Of a DNA stretch of 33,881 bases, positions 1 to 6,453 are shown one piece after another (the stretch's first letter is position 1; each line of letters starts with the position of its first letter). The notes beneath the pieces were generated by a model. The model was not told the origin of the DNA. It searched no databases and was given only the letters and a program-made list of their open reading frames with translations. A program made the position numbers and the translations under genes. The stretch comes from Frankiales bacterium. GTDB lineage: Bacteria > Actinomycetota > Actinomycetes > Mycobacteriales > SCTD01. The DNA lies in the NCBI GenBank assembly GCA_025465135.1, contig JAODNA010000050.1:1-33881 (forward strand), given 5' to 3'.

Positions 1-150
1 GGCGGCGACCGCCGCGACGACGCGACGGCGTCGCCGGCGGGCTCGCCTCAGCACCGCTCCCCAGACGTCCGGGCCGGGCGGCGTGACCGTCAGGTCCAGC
101 GCCGGGAGCTCTCGGGGGAAGTCGTCGCCGCCCCAGCCTTCGAGTGTCAT
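1..150 (-). CDS. Anti-sigma-factor-like membrane protein, N-terminal part (cut by window edge)
   Basis: Only the first 50 codons are present; the gene runs off the left edge. The ATG (148-150) overlaps the stop of the upstream sigma factor gene in an ATGA junction, so the two are translationally coupled. The visible protein has an acidic/hydrophobic start (MTLEGWGGDDFP), then a run of about eight arginines followed by VVAAVAA, which looks like the cytoplasmic anchor and start of a transmembrane helix. A coupled gene directly behind an ECF sigma gene, with a short cytoplasmic head and then a membrane helix, is the usual arrangement for a membrane anti-sigma factor. No zinc anti-sigma motif is visible in this part. 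Function is inferred from position only. Confidence 0.55.
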   Translation of the reverse strand, partial: MTLEGWGGDDFPRELPALDLTVTPPGPDVWGAVLRRARRRRRRVVAAVAA

Positions 151-620
151 CGGGCGTCCTCCAGGTCACTGCGCAGGCTGGCGCGGGCTTCGACGAGCCA
201 TCGCCGTACCGAGCCTTCGGGTTTGTGCATGTGGTGCGCGACCTCGCGCAGGCTCAGCCCGCCGTAGTAGTGCAGGAGGACGGCGATCCGCTGACGGTCC
301 GGCAGCTGGCTGATGAGATCGCGGACGCTCCCGTCCGGACCCGGCACGGCTTCTGCGGCGCCGAAGGCCAGGAACCGCAGCAGGGTTCGCTTGCGCTGCT
401 GCTGCCGCCAGCGGTCGTTGAGCAGGTTGGCCGCGACGGCGTAGAGGAACGCGCGCGGCTCGGCCACGCTGCTCCAGCGAGTCAGCAGCCGGGTGAAGGC
501 CTCTTGCGCGACGTCCTCCCCGACGGAGGAGTCACCGGCAAGAGCGGTCGACCACGCGCGCAGCCGGCCGTACTCGACCTCGAAGAGCCGACGCACCTCG
601 TCCTCACGGGACCGGCTCAA
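147..620 (-). CDS. ECF-type RNA polymerase sigma factor (SigE-like)
   Basis: A 157-residue protein, the normal size for a two-domain ECF sigma factor that redirects RNA polymerase to stress or envelope promoters. Region 2 is at about residues 10-75 (LFEVEYGRLRAWSTALAG, then VGEDVAQEAFTRLL and FLYAVAANLLNDRWR). Region 4 is at about 100-155 (LISQLPDRQRIAVLLHYYGG, then LSLREVAHHMHKPEGSVRRWL, the -35 recognition helix-turn-helix). The start is a TTG at 618-620, chosen because a GAGGAG ribosome site sits 7 nt upstream. The next gene on the strand overlaps its stop by four bases and is probably its anti-sigma partner. ECF subgroup and target promoters cannot be named from the sequence. Confidence 0.9.
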   Translation of the reverse strand: MSRSREDEVRRLFEVEYGRLRAWSTALAGDSSVGEDVAQEAFTRLLTRWSSVAEPRAFLYAVAANLLNDRWRQQQRKRTLLRFLAFGAAEAVPGPDGSVRDLISQLPDRQRIAVLLHYYGGLSLREVAHHMHKPEGSVRRWLVEARASLRSDLEDAR

Positions 621-696
621 CGGATCACTCCTCGGCAGGGCTGCACAGGGTGTAGACGCCCGGGCGCCCCGAATCGCTCGGCCGAGTTCCGAGGGG

Positions 697-1314
697 CTAC
701 GGCGACCGCGTCACTCCACACAGCAGCCAGCTGCCGTGCTGGTGCTCGAGGGCGACGATGTCGCGATGGCGGATCCCGCTGCTCAGGGTGACGTCGACCG
801 TGACATCCGCGCTCTCGCTCGTTGAGCCACCGGAGCCGAAGGAGCTGGTGCGGCGCACGAAGACGCTGACGATGCGGTGCTGCACGATGCCGCTGTCGAG
901 GGTGATCTGCAGGGCGTCGGGTTGCGCCTGGTCGCAGAGCAGGCCCTGCGCCGTCGCGGTGTCACCGTGCTCGACCGCCGTCAGGAACGTGTCGACCGCG
1001 CTCCGCGCTGCGTTGTTCTGGCGCACGGCGTGCACGCCGACCGTTCCGACCAGCGCGGCGCAACCGCCGGCCAGCAGCACAAGGCCCGCGACCAGCCAGG
1101 GCAGCCACCGGCGTCGTGGGCGCGGCGGGCTGGGCCACTGCGGCCCGCCGTACGACGGCCAGCCCGACTGTGGCGGGTATGACGGCGGATACGACGGCGG
1201 CGGATACGACGGCGGCGGTCCAGCCGGCCCGGGCGGGTGAGCCGGCGGCGCGGCAGCGGTCGGCGGCGGCTCGAGCACCCACGGCGACGGGTCGGACCCC
1301 GGCGGCTGCGTCAT
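697..1314 (-). CDS. Membrane-anchored protein with Pro/Tyr-rich cytoplasmic head, unknown function
   Basis: A 205-residue protein starting MTQPPGSDPSPW. Residues about 15-65 are low-complexity Pro/Tyr/Ser sequence with repeated PPSYP units. A basic patch (RPRRR) then precedes one transmembrane helix at about 72-95 (WLPWLVAGLVLLAGGCAALVG). The remaining 110 or so residues would be outside the cell, and the segment ARSAVDTFLTAVEHGDTATA resembles the first helix of DUF4878/NTF2-like lipoprotein and membrane-anchor domains. Its ATG (1312-1314) begins one base after the stop of the zinc-finger gene, so the two are co-translated. The Pro-rich head, helix and small extracellular domain form a common actinobacterial architecture without an assigned activity. 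Confidence 0.75.
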   Translation of the reverse strand: MTQPPGSDPSPWVLEPPPTAAAPPAHPPGPAGPPPSYPPPSYPPSYPPQSGWPSYGGPQWPSPPRPRRRWLPWLVAGLVLLAGGCAALVGTVGVHAVRQNNAARSAVDTFLTAVEHGDTATAQGLLCDQAQPDALQITLDSGIVQHRIVSVFVRRTSSFGSGGSTSESADVTVDVTLSSGIRHRDIVALEHQHGSWLLCGVTRSP

Positions 1315-1315
1315 G

Positions 1316-1666
1316 TCAGTGCAGCCGGCTCTGCCAGTCCGCGGGTACGCGGCCCGCCGGTCCCGGCACCGGCTGGTCGACCGGGTGGCTCTGGGGGTCC
1401 GCGAGCCGCGGCCCGTCGAGGTACTCCGACGTCGGGTAGTCCCAGAACCAGGCCTCGCCCGGCTCGAAGCTCTGGATGACCGGGTGCCCGGTCGAGGCGG
1501 CGTGGGCCCGGGCGTGCTGCGAGGGCGAGGAGTCGCAGCAGCCGACGTGACCGCACTGCGCGCACCGTCGCAGGTGCGCCCACCAGCCCGCGGTCGCCTC
1601 GCACTCCACGCAGCCCGCACCACTCGGCGTCACGGACGGGTCGATGCCCTCCACCATGCCGGGCAA
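1316..1666 (-). CDS. UBP-type zinc finger protein
   Basis: A 116-residue protein built almost entirely of one ZnF-UBP domain. The ligand pattern is visible: CVEC at about 19-22, CAQC and CC in the segment RRCAQCGHVGCCDSS, then histidines in QHARAHAASTGHPV, followed by the typical AWFWDY. In eukaryotes this fold binds the free C-terminus of ubiquitin. In actinobacteria it is a stand-alone small protein of unknown role. The start is a TTG at 1664-1666, preceded by AGGAGG with 7-nt spacing; the ATG three codons in would be too far from this site. It is divergent from the XRE-TPR regulator and coupled to the downstream membrane protein gene. Confidence 0.85.
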   Translation of the reverse strand: MPGMVEGIDPSVTPSGAGCVECEATAGWWAHLRRCAQCGHVGCCDSSPSQHARAHAASTGHPVIQSFEPGEAWFWDYPTSEYLDGPRLADPQSHPVDQPVPGPAGRVPADWQSRLH

Positions 1667-1711
1667 TATGCCACCTCCTGCGCTCTGCCACTGGACCGAA
1701 GGGCGCCGGGA

Positions 1712-1758
1712 CTTGACACTGGGCTCGACAGGCTGTCAGGACTGTGTCAGGAATTGAC
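1712..1758. promoter_or_regulatory. Candidate operator/promoter region of the XRE-TPR regulator
   Basis: CTTGAC at 1712-1717 is followed 12 bp later by CTCGAC at 1724-1729. TGTCAGGA then occurs at 1734-1741 and again 11 bp later at 1745-1752, and ATTGAC lies at 1753-1758. The same CTTGAC core, with the same 11-12 bp phasing, recurs in front of the peptide gene and in front of the GGDEF-EAL gene. One-turn spacing suggests repeated half-sites bound on one face of the helix. The role as autoregulatory operator of the XRE protein is inference. TTGACA at 1713-1718 could also be a -35 box, but I see no good -10 at 16-18 bp. Confidence 0.4.
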
Positions 1759-1795
1759 CTGAGCGTTCTGTCCGGCTTCAGGTGGAGGAAACGAC

Positions 1796-3109
1796 ATGGC
1801 ATCGACCGAGCAGCTCGGCCAGCGCGTGCGCGCCCTGCGGCGGCAGCGCGGCCTGTCGCAGGAGCAGCTGGCCGCCCCCGGGCTGTCGGCGAGCTACATC
1901 TCGCTCATCGAGTCCGGCCGCCGCCAGCCGGCCGAGGCAGCCCTGTCCGCCCTCGCCGCAGCGCTCGGCACGTCGGTGCAGCACCTGCAACACGGCCACT
2001 CGGCGACCACCGCCGGTCAGGCCGAGCTGGACCTTCGACTCGCGGAGGTCGCCCTCGCGTCGGGCTCGTACGACGAGGCGGAGCGGCGGTTCCGGTCCCA
2101 GCTCGGAGCTGCGGACGCCGTGCTCAGACCGCGGGCGCAGCAGGGACTCGCACAGGCACTGGAGGCGCAGGGCCACCTGGAGCAGGCGATCGCGGTCTAC
2201 GAGTCGCTGCGTGACAGCTCCGCCGGGGGCGCCGATGGCTGGGTCAGCGCGACCGTGGCACTCATCCGCTGCTACCGCGAGGCCGGCGACCTCGGGCGCA
2301 GCGCCGATCTCGGCGAGCGGGCGCTGGAGCACCTGACGTCACTGGGTCTGACCGCCACCGACCTGCACGTGCAGCTCGGAGCCAGCGTGGCCTTCACGGC
2401 GTACGAGCGCGGAGACCTGGTCCGGGCCCGCTACCTCATCGACCGCGTGATGCGCCAGGCCGACGAGCTCGGCAGTGCAAGGGCACAGGGCTCGGCGCTG
2501 TGGAACGCAGCGATCATCACCGCGGAGCGCGGGGAGGTGGCGACAGCGCTGGAGCTGTCGGAGCAGGCGCTGCTGCTGTTCCACGAGGAGGGGCGGTCGC
2601 GGCAGGCCGCACGGCTGCGCAACTCGTTCGCTGAGCTGCTGCTGCGGACCGATCCGCCGCGACCCGAGCAAGCGCTGGAGCTGCTCAGGTCTGCGCACGC
2701 CGATCTCGCCGAGGTGGGGACGGTCACGGACCTCGCCTACTGCGAGACCGAGATCGCGCGCGCCCACCTGCTGCTCGGCGACGCGCCGGCTGCGGTCGCT
2801 GCGGCCCGGGACGCGTTGCACCACCTCCCCGCCGCCGAGGAGCGGCTCGAGCGGAGCCGTGCCCTCGTCGTACTGGCCGACGCCTGGCTGGCCGCCGGGG
2901 ACGTCGATGCGGCGGAGGCTGCCTACCGGGAAGCCGGCGAGACGCTCGTCGCGGCCGGGGCGGGGCGGCAGGCGGCCCGGGTGTGGCGCCAGCTCTCGGA
3001 TCACCTCGAGCGACGCGGCGACGTCGTCGGCGCGCTCGCGGCTCTCAAGGCCGCGACCGACGCGATCGGCGTTCCGGGCGCCGCGCAACCGCTGCAGGTG
3101 GAGCGCTGA
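1796..3109 (+). CDS. XRE-family HTH regulator with TPR sensor domain (RRNPP-like)
   Basis: A 437-residue cytoplasmic regulator. Residues about 6-62 are a Cro/C1-type helix-turn-helix (LGQRVRALRRQRGLSQEQLA, then LSASYISLIESGRRQP). Residues about 75-425 are helical tetratricopeptide repeats, for example LAEVALASGSYDEAERRFR, ALEAQGHLEQAIAVYESL, ALWNAAIITAERGEVATALE and VLADAWLAAGDVDAAEAAYR. HTH plus about 350 residues of TPR is the architecture of peptide-sensing regulators (PlcR, NprR, PrgX, AimR; the RRNPP group), where the TPR groove binds a short secreted peptide. A GGAGGA site precedes the ATG with good spacing. A small secreted peptide gene lies 129 bp downstream on the same strand, and phased CTTGAC repeats flank the gene. 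Peptide binding is inference; many actinobacterial XRE-TPR proteins have no known ligand. Confidence 0.85.
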   Translation: MASTEQLGQRVRALRRQRGLSQEQLAAPGLSASYISLIESGRRQPAEAALSALAAALGTSVQHLQHGHSATTAGQAELDLRLAEVALASGSYDEAERRFRSQLGAADAVLRPRAQQGLAQALEAQGHLEQAIAVYESLRDSSAGGADGWVSATVALIRCYREAGDLGRSADLGERALEHLTSLGLTATDLHVQLGASVAFTAYERGDLVRARYLIDRVMRQADELGSARAQGSALWNAAIITAERGEVATALELSEQALLLFHEEGRSRQAARLRNSFAELLLRTDPPRPEQALELLRSAHADLAEVGTVTDLAYCETEIARAHLLLGDAPAAVAAARDALHHLPAAEERLERSRALVVLADAWLAAGDVDAAEAAYREAGETLVAAGAGRQAARVWRQLSDHLERRGDVVGALAALKAATDAIGVPGAAQPLQVER

Positions 3110-3174
3110 CGACAGGCCACTGCGGCCGTCATCTGGTCAGCCGGCCAGACATTTGCCTACGTATCTGACATCAT

Positions 3175-3203
3175 CTTGACTCTATCTTGACAGCCATCTT
3201 GAC
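3175..3203 (+). promoter_or_regulatory. Three phased ATCTTGAC repeats upstream of the peptide gene (candidate operator)
   Basis: Identical octamers ATCTTGAC begin at 3173, 3184 and 3196, giving CTTGAC cores at 3175-3180, 3186-3191 and 3198-3203, spaced 11 and 12 bp. They end 35 bp before the peptide start codon. Phasing near one helical turn is expected for cooperative binding by a HTH protein. The adjacent XRE-TPR regulator is the obvious candidate. No consensus -10 box lies 16-18 bp after any of the TTGACA/T hexamers, so I favour an operator over tandem -35 boxes. Confidence 0.5.
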
Positions 3204-3238
3204 TGACCTTCCACCCGCTACCCGGAAGGTCGAATCCC

Positions 3239-3373
3239 ATGGCCCGTCGTGTCCTCACCGCCCTCGCCCTGCTCACCGTCTGCAGCTTCACGAGCGTTGC
3301 TCCTGCGCTCGCGGCCGGGCCCTCGTCGATCACCGTCGGGCCCGTGACCATGGGCAATCCCGGCTGCTGCTGA
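3239..3373 (+). CDS. Small secreted peptide (candidate pheromone precursor), 44 aa
   Basis: ATG at 3239-3241 with GGAAGG 9 nt upstream; TGA at 3371-3373. The 44 residues form a textbook Sec signal peptide: basic MARR, hydrophobic core VLTALALLTVCSFTSVAP, then ALA-A as a signal peptidase I site. This would leave about 19 residues (26-44), ending TMGNPGCC with two terminal cysteines. It lies directly behind an XRE-TPR regulator and 84 bp before a GGDEF-EAL gene, with phased CTTGAC repeats on both sides. This matches the order of RRNPP quorum-sensing pairs, in which a short exported peptide is matured and re-imported to bind the TPR protein. The gene is well supported by start, ribosome site and signal peptide. 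The signalling role is inference, and I do not recognise the family. Confidence 0.7.
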   Translation: MARRVLTALALLTVCSFTSVAPALAAGPSSITVGPVTMGNPGCC

Positions 3374-3383
3374 CCGGGGCAGG

Positions 3384-3401
3384 CTTGACAGCGCTCTTGA
3401 C
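3384..3401 (+). promoter_or_regulatory. Two phased CTTGAC repeats upstream of the GGDEF-EAL gene
   Basis: CTTGAC occurs at 3384-3389 and 3396-3401, 12 bp apart, in the 84-bp gap between the peptide gene stop and the GGDEF-EAL start. Same core, orientation and phasing as the triple repeat at 3175-3203. This suggests one regulator controls both genes; the assignment is inference. Confidence 0.45.
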
Positions 3402-3457
3402 TCATCGGCGACACCGTTGGCAGGCACCGTAGGAAGCGAGAACGATCCGGAGAGGGC

Positions 3458-5173
3458 GTGGTGGCGACGGCCAGGGCAGGACACGAGGAGCCGACGTCGA
3501 CGCTCAGCGCCAGGCGCGGCCTGTCGGTCATCCGTGCCGCGCGTGCCGCCGACGCCCCACCGACGGTCGTGCGCACGGTCGTGAGCGACTCCCTCACCGC
3601 GTTGCCGCAGCGGCCGATCATCCGGGAGTGGCTCGGGGACGCGCTGACAGCGCTTCCGGCCGGTCGGCACGCGGCGGTCGCCCTCGTCAACGTCGACGGC
3701 TTCTCCGTGGTGATCGAGTCACTCGGGATGCAGGCGGCGGATGCGGCCCTGGTGCAGCTGACCGGTCGCCTGCGGACGGCCGCGGCCGAGGCGAACGTCG
3801 GCCTGGCCAGGGCCGGCGGCGACGAGTTCGCACTCGTGCTGCCCGAGGTCGTCGATGCGGCGGGCGCGGAGCAGGCGGTCGCGACGATCGTCGCGGCGGC
3901 GTTCGGCCGGCCGCTGTCGGTGCACGGGCAGGTCCTGTACCTCACCGCCAGCTGCGGCATCGCCCTCTCGCCCCCCGGCGACGCGGACGAGTTGCTGCGT
4001 CGCGCGACGGTTGCCCTCGTCTCGGTCAAGCGGGCCGGCGGCGGACGGGCCACGACGTACGAGCCCCGACGCTCGAAGGCGCCTGGCAACCTGGGCCTGT
4101 ACGCCGAGCTGCGGGACGCGCTGGTTCGCGAAGAGCTGACTCCGCACTACCAGCCGATCGTCGACGTGGCCGACATGCGGGTTGTCGGCCTCGAGGCCCT
4201 GCTGCGTTGGAACCACCCGATCCGCGGGATCGTCGGCCCGGCCGAGTTCCTCGCCCCCGTTGCCGACAGCCTGCTCATCGAGGAGCTCGGCATCCGCGTC
4301 CTGCGGCAGGCCTGCCAGGACGCGGCGGCACTCACCCAGAGCCATCCCGACGTGGCCTACGTCGCGGTCAACGTCGCGCCGAGGCAGCTCACGGCCCAGG
4401 GCTTCCACGAGCACGTGCTCGCGGCCCTCTCCGATGCCGGGCTCGCACCCGATCACCTGGTGCTCGAGATCACCGAGACCGCCCTGGTGCACGACCTCAG
4501 CGTCGCGCGTTCCGTCCTCAACATGCTGCGCGCCCACGGGATCCGGATCGCCCTCGACGACTTCGGCACCGGCTACGCAACGCTGACCTCGCTCCGGCAG
4601 CTGCCGATCGACATGCTGAAGATCGACCGCACCTTCGTCGCCGGACTGGGCGAGTCCGACCAGGACGCGAGGATCGTCGCGAGCGTGGTCTCCCTGGCGC
4701 ACTCGATCGGGATCGACGCCGTCGCCGAAGGGGTCGAGACGGTCCGGCAGGCCGAGGCGGTGCGTGCCGTGGGGTGCCGGCTCGGCCAGGGCTACTACTG
4801 GAGCCCCGCTGTCCCGGTTCGCGACCTGCCCGGGACGCTGCGGCAGATCACCACGGGCACCGCCGCCGCAGCCGCCTCGACCCGCCGCGCACGGGCCGAC
4901 AGCGCACGAGGGACCGGGCCGGTGGAGACCCGTCGCATCATCGAGCTGCACCGGGCGGGGGCCTCTCCCGTGACCATCGCCGCTGCCCTCAACCAGGCAG
5001 GCCTGCAGACGAGCGTCGGCCGGCGCTGGCACGCCGCGCAGGTCATCCGCGTCATCGAGATCGCGACCGCCCTGGGTCGCGCCGATGCCCAGCGCGATGC
5101 AGACACGCAGCGCGATGCAGACATGCAGCGCGACGATGCCGCACCCCGTGACGGCGACGCGAGCGACGAGTAG
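3458..5173 (+). CDS. GGDEF-EAL c-di-GMP protein with C-terminal recombinase-like HTH
   Basis: A 571-residue soluble protein; GTG start (3458, or the next GTG at 3461) behind GGAGAGGG. The GGDEF domain is at about 45-200 with AGGDEF at 119-124. Its upstream motif reads NVDGFSVVIESLG where an active cyclase has DLDxFKxxNDSLG, so a metal-binding Asp and the guanine-binding Asn appear changed; this domain may bind GTP rather than make c-di-GMP. The EAL domain at about 215-465 is intact: EALLRW at 246, VNVAPRQL, LEITET, LDDFGTGY, KID, AEGVET and GQGYYWSP, so c-di-GMP hydrolysis is likely. Residues about 490-535 (RRIIELHRAGASPVTIAAAL, then NQAG and RRWHAAQV) resemble the helix-turn-helix of serine recombinases. 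The tail has short RDADTQ/M repeats encoded by an 18-bp tandem unit. It may be controlled by the upstream peptide/XRE locus. Confidence 0.88.
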   Translation: MVATARAGHEEPTSTLSARRGLSVIRAARAADAPPTVVRTVVSDSLTALPQRPIIREWLGDALTALPAGRHAAVALVNVDGFSVVIESLGMQAADAALVQLTGRLRTAAAEANVGLARAGGDEFALVLPEVVDAAGAEQAVATIVAAAFGRPLSVHGQVLYLTASCGIALSPPGDADELLRRATVALVSVKRAGGGRATTYEPRRSKAPGNLGLYAELRDALVREELTPHYQPIVDVADMRVVGLEALLRWNHPIRGIVGPAEFLAPVADSLLIEELGIRVLRQACQDAAALTQSHPDVAYVAVNVAPRQLTAQGFHEHVLAALSDAGLAPDHLVLEITETALVHDLSVARSVLNMLRAHGIRIALDDFGTGYATLTSLRQLPIDMLKIDRTFVAGLGESDQDARIVASVVSLAHSIGIDAVAEGVETVRQAEAVRAVGCRLGQGYYWSPAVPVRDLPGTLRQITTGTAAAAASTRRARADSARGTGPVETRRIIELHRAGASPVTIAAALNQAGLQTSVGRRWHAAQVIRVIEIATALGRADAQRDADTQRDADMQRDDAAPRDGDASDE

Positions 5174-5526
5174 TGCACCTCTACGCGGCATCCGCACCGG
5201 TTCACGATCACCGTGCGCGCCGCAGGCTCCGACCACCAGCCCGGCTTCGCACGGCGATCACGAGCGTTGCCACGCTCCACGAGCAGGGCCAGGTCGACCA
5301 TCGCGAGACGCCAACCAACCGCCATCGGGCAGACCTGATTCGCGTGGTCCTTCAGCAGCCCCTGCGCATGGTCCGTAAGTCGAGGCATGGATGCATCGGC
5401 TAAGGCCGGATAGCCGCGAACGGCTCGGCCCTGCTCGGGCAGCTGTAACCGGCCTTACATGCTCTGCAAGGCGACCGGCGCGCCTGGCTGCTGACACGTA
5501 AGTCCTGGGCCGGGAGGATGAGGCGC
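5174..5526. other. Intergenic stretch at the left border of the accessory region
   Basis: About 350 bp without a convincing gene. Its right part holds a strongly structured palindrome (5401-5457). The minus-strand frame across 5177-5388 begins MPRLTDHAQGLL and reads as protein-like, but it has no stop until far inside the GGDEF-EAL gene, so I do not call it. A GGGAGG ribosome site for the GNAT gene is at 5511-5517. Confidence 0.4.
5401..5457. repeat. Nested inverted repeat, potential three-way-junction fold
   Basis: Outer arms TAAGGCCGG (5401-5409) and CCGGCCTTA (5449-5457) are perfectly complementary. Inside are two further hairpins: AGCCG-CGAA-CGGCT (5412-5425) and CTGC-TCGG-GCAG (5431-5442). 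The right arm extended by one base, CCGGCCTTAC, recurs at 6094-6103 after the GNAT gene. It could be an RNA structure, a terminator without a T-run, or a single-strand DNA fold. Confidence 0.5.
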
Positions 5527-6066
5527 ATGACCGTGCTGTCAACAGATCGCCTGGTCCTGCGGCTCTGGAGAGAAGATGACATCGAGCGGCTCACGGAGAT
5601 TTTTGCGGAACCTCGCGTCTGGTGGTTCCCGTCCAAGCGCGGCTGGCGTCGCGACGAGACCGAAGCCTTTCTGGAACGTCGGCTCTCGGAATGGCGACAC
5701 AAAGGCTGGGGCCACTGGGCTGTGGAGCACGACGGTGTCCTCATCGGGTTCACAGGCTTCGCCTTGCCGACGTTCCTGCCAGAAGTCATGCCGGTGCCAG
5801 AGATCGGCTGGCGCTTCCATCCGGGGTGGTGGGGGCGCGGGTTCGCGACAGAGGCGGCAAGCGCCGCCCTTGCTCACGGCTTCACCCACCTCGGGTTCGC
5901 AGAGGTGGTCAGCATCTACGAGCCAGCAAACGCCGCATCCGGTCGCGTCATGGAGCGCCTGGGCATGGCCCCGGACCGTGACACCGTCCATCCCGATCTC
6001 GGCAGCCCTTTGCGCGTCTACCGCCTCGCAGCCCAACAATGGCGCGGTGGGCGCGGCGGCGAGTAG
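5527..6066 (+). CDS. GNAT-family N-acetyltransferase
   Basis: About 179 residues, typical for the RimJ/RimL-like GNAT group that transfers acetyl from acetyl-CoA to an amine. The start motif LSTDRLVLRLWREDDIERL is the usual first strand and helix. PEIGWRFHPGWWGRGFATEA at about 95-115 contains the acetyl-CoA pyrophosphate loop (G-x-G-x-A type). The segment ANAASGRVMERLGM is the conserved C-terminal motif. An ATG at 5518 lies right on the ribosome site GGAGG (5513-5517); I take the ATG at 5527, which has about 9 nt spacing. Base composition is visibly lower in GC than the flanking genes, suggesting acquisition. The substrate is not predictable. TAGGTGCCG begins at its stop codon. Confidence 0.87.
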   Translation: MTVLSTDRLVLRLWREDDIERLTEIFAEPRVWWFPSKRGWRRDETEAFLERRLSEWRHKGWGHWAVEHDGVLIGFTGFALPTFLPEVMPVPEIGWRFHPGWWGRGFATEAASAALAHGFTHLGFAEVVSIYEPANAASGRVMERLGMAPDRDTVHPDLGSPLRVYRLAAQQWRGGRGGE

Positions 6067-6130
6067 GTGCCGTTCGATGCCGTTAGCTCAGAGCCGGCCT
6101 TACCCGCCTTCCGGAGCCCGCCCTAACATC

Positions 6131-6313
6131 CTAAGACGGTGGGCCTCTAAAGCCCCACAGCATCGCCCCGCTCACGCCGCTGGACTCGTTGTAGTTCTCG
6201 GCCGCGCAGCGTCGGCAACGTCGGAAGAATCCGTCTGACGTTTCGGCTTCGTCGTAGCGAACTCTCACCCAGCGGTGACCGACCACGAAGCACCGGAGCC
6301 GACTGACGCTCAT
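6131..6313 (-). CDS. Small Cys/His protein, zinc-ribbon-like (DUF1660-like)
   Basis: A 60-residue protein with ATG start. Cysteine and histidine are spaced as in a small metal-binding knuckle: RLRCFVVGHRW near the start and RRCRRCAAE at about 31-39, giving C-x4-H and C-x2-C pairs. This resembles the short prophage-associated DUF1660 family (C-x-GH-x-W then C-x-x-C), though I cannot confirm membership. It is the only minus-strand gene in this small accessory cluster. Function unknown; a real gene is likely from the conserved-looking pattern, but short length limits certainty. Confidence 0.5.
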   Translation of the reverse strand: MSVSRLRCFVVGHRWVRVRYDEAETSDGFFRRCRRCAAENYNESSGVSGAMLWGFRGPPS

Positions 6314-6453
6314 TTCGCGACTCCTATCGGGACGGTTCCCTGGAGTGACTGTGGCACGGGCGTAAAGCCCTCACATAGGTGCCGATACCGGTCTTGTGCT
6401 TCTCATCCGGGTGCGCCACGGTTGCGGTCCCACCCGTCAGGAGTCCACCGGCG

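Noticed and set aside
3176-3204. TTGACT/TTGACA/TTGACT as three overlapping -35 boxes
   Set aside because: No TANNNT-type -10 lies at 16-18 bp from any of them; regular 11-12 bp repetition fits protein half-sites better.
4795-5388. Minus-strand frame beginning MPRLTDHAQGLL across the intergenic gap
   Set aside because: The first 70 residues look protein-like, but the frame runs about 380 bp into the antisense of the GGDEF-EAL gene with no stop at a sensible place and no ribosome site. At best it is a gene remnant.
6082-6127. GTTAG...CTAAC pair after the GNAT gene as an integron attC site
   Set aside because: The core sequences are in the reverse order for a standard attC, the stem between them does not fold well, and no integron integrase is in the window.
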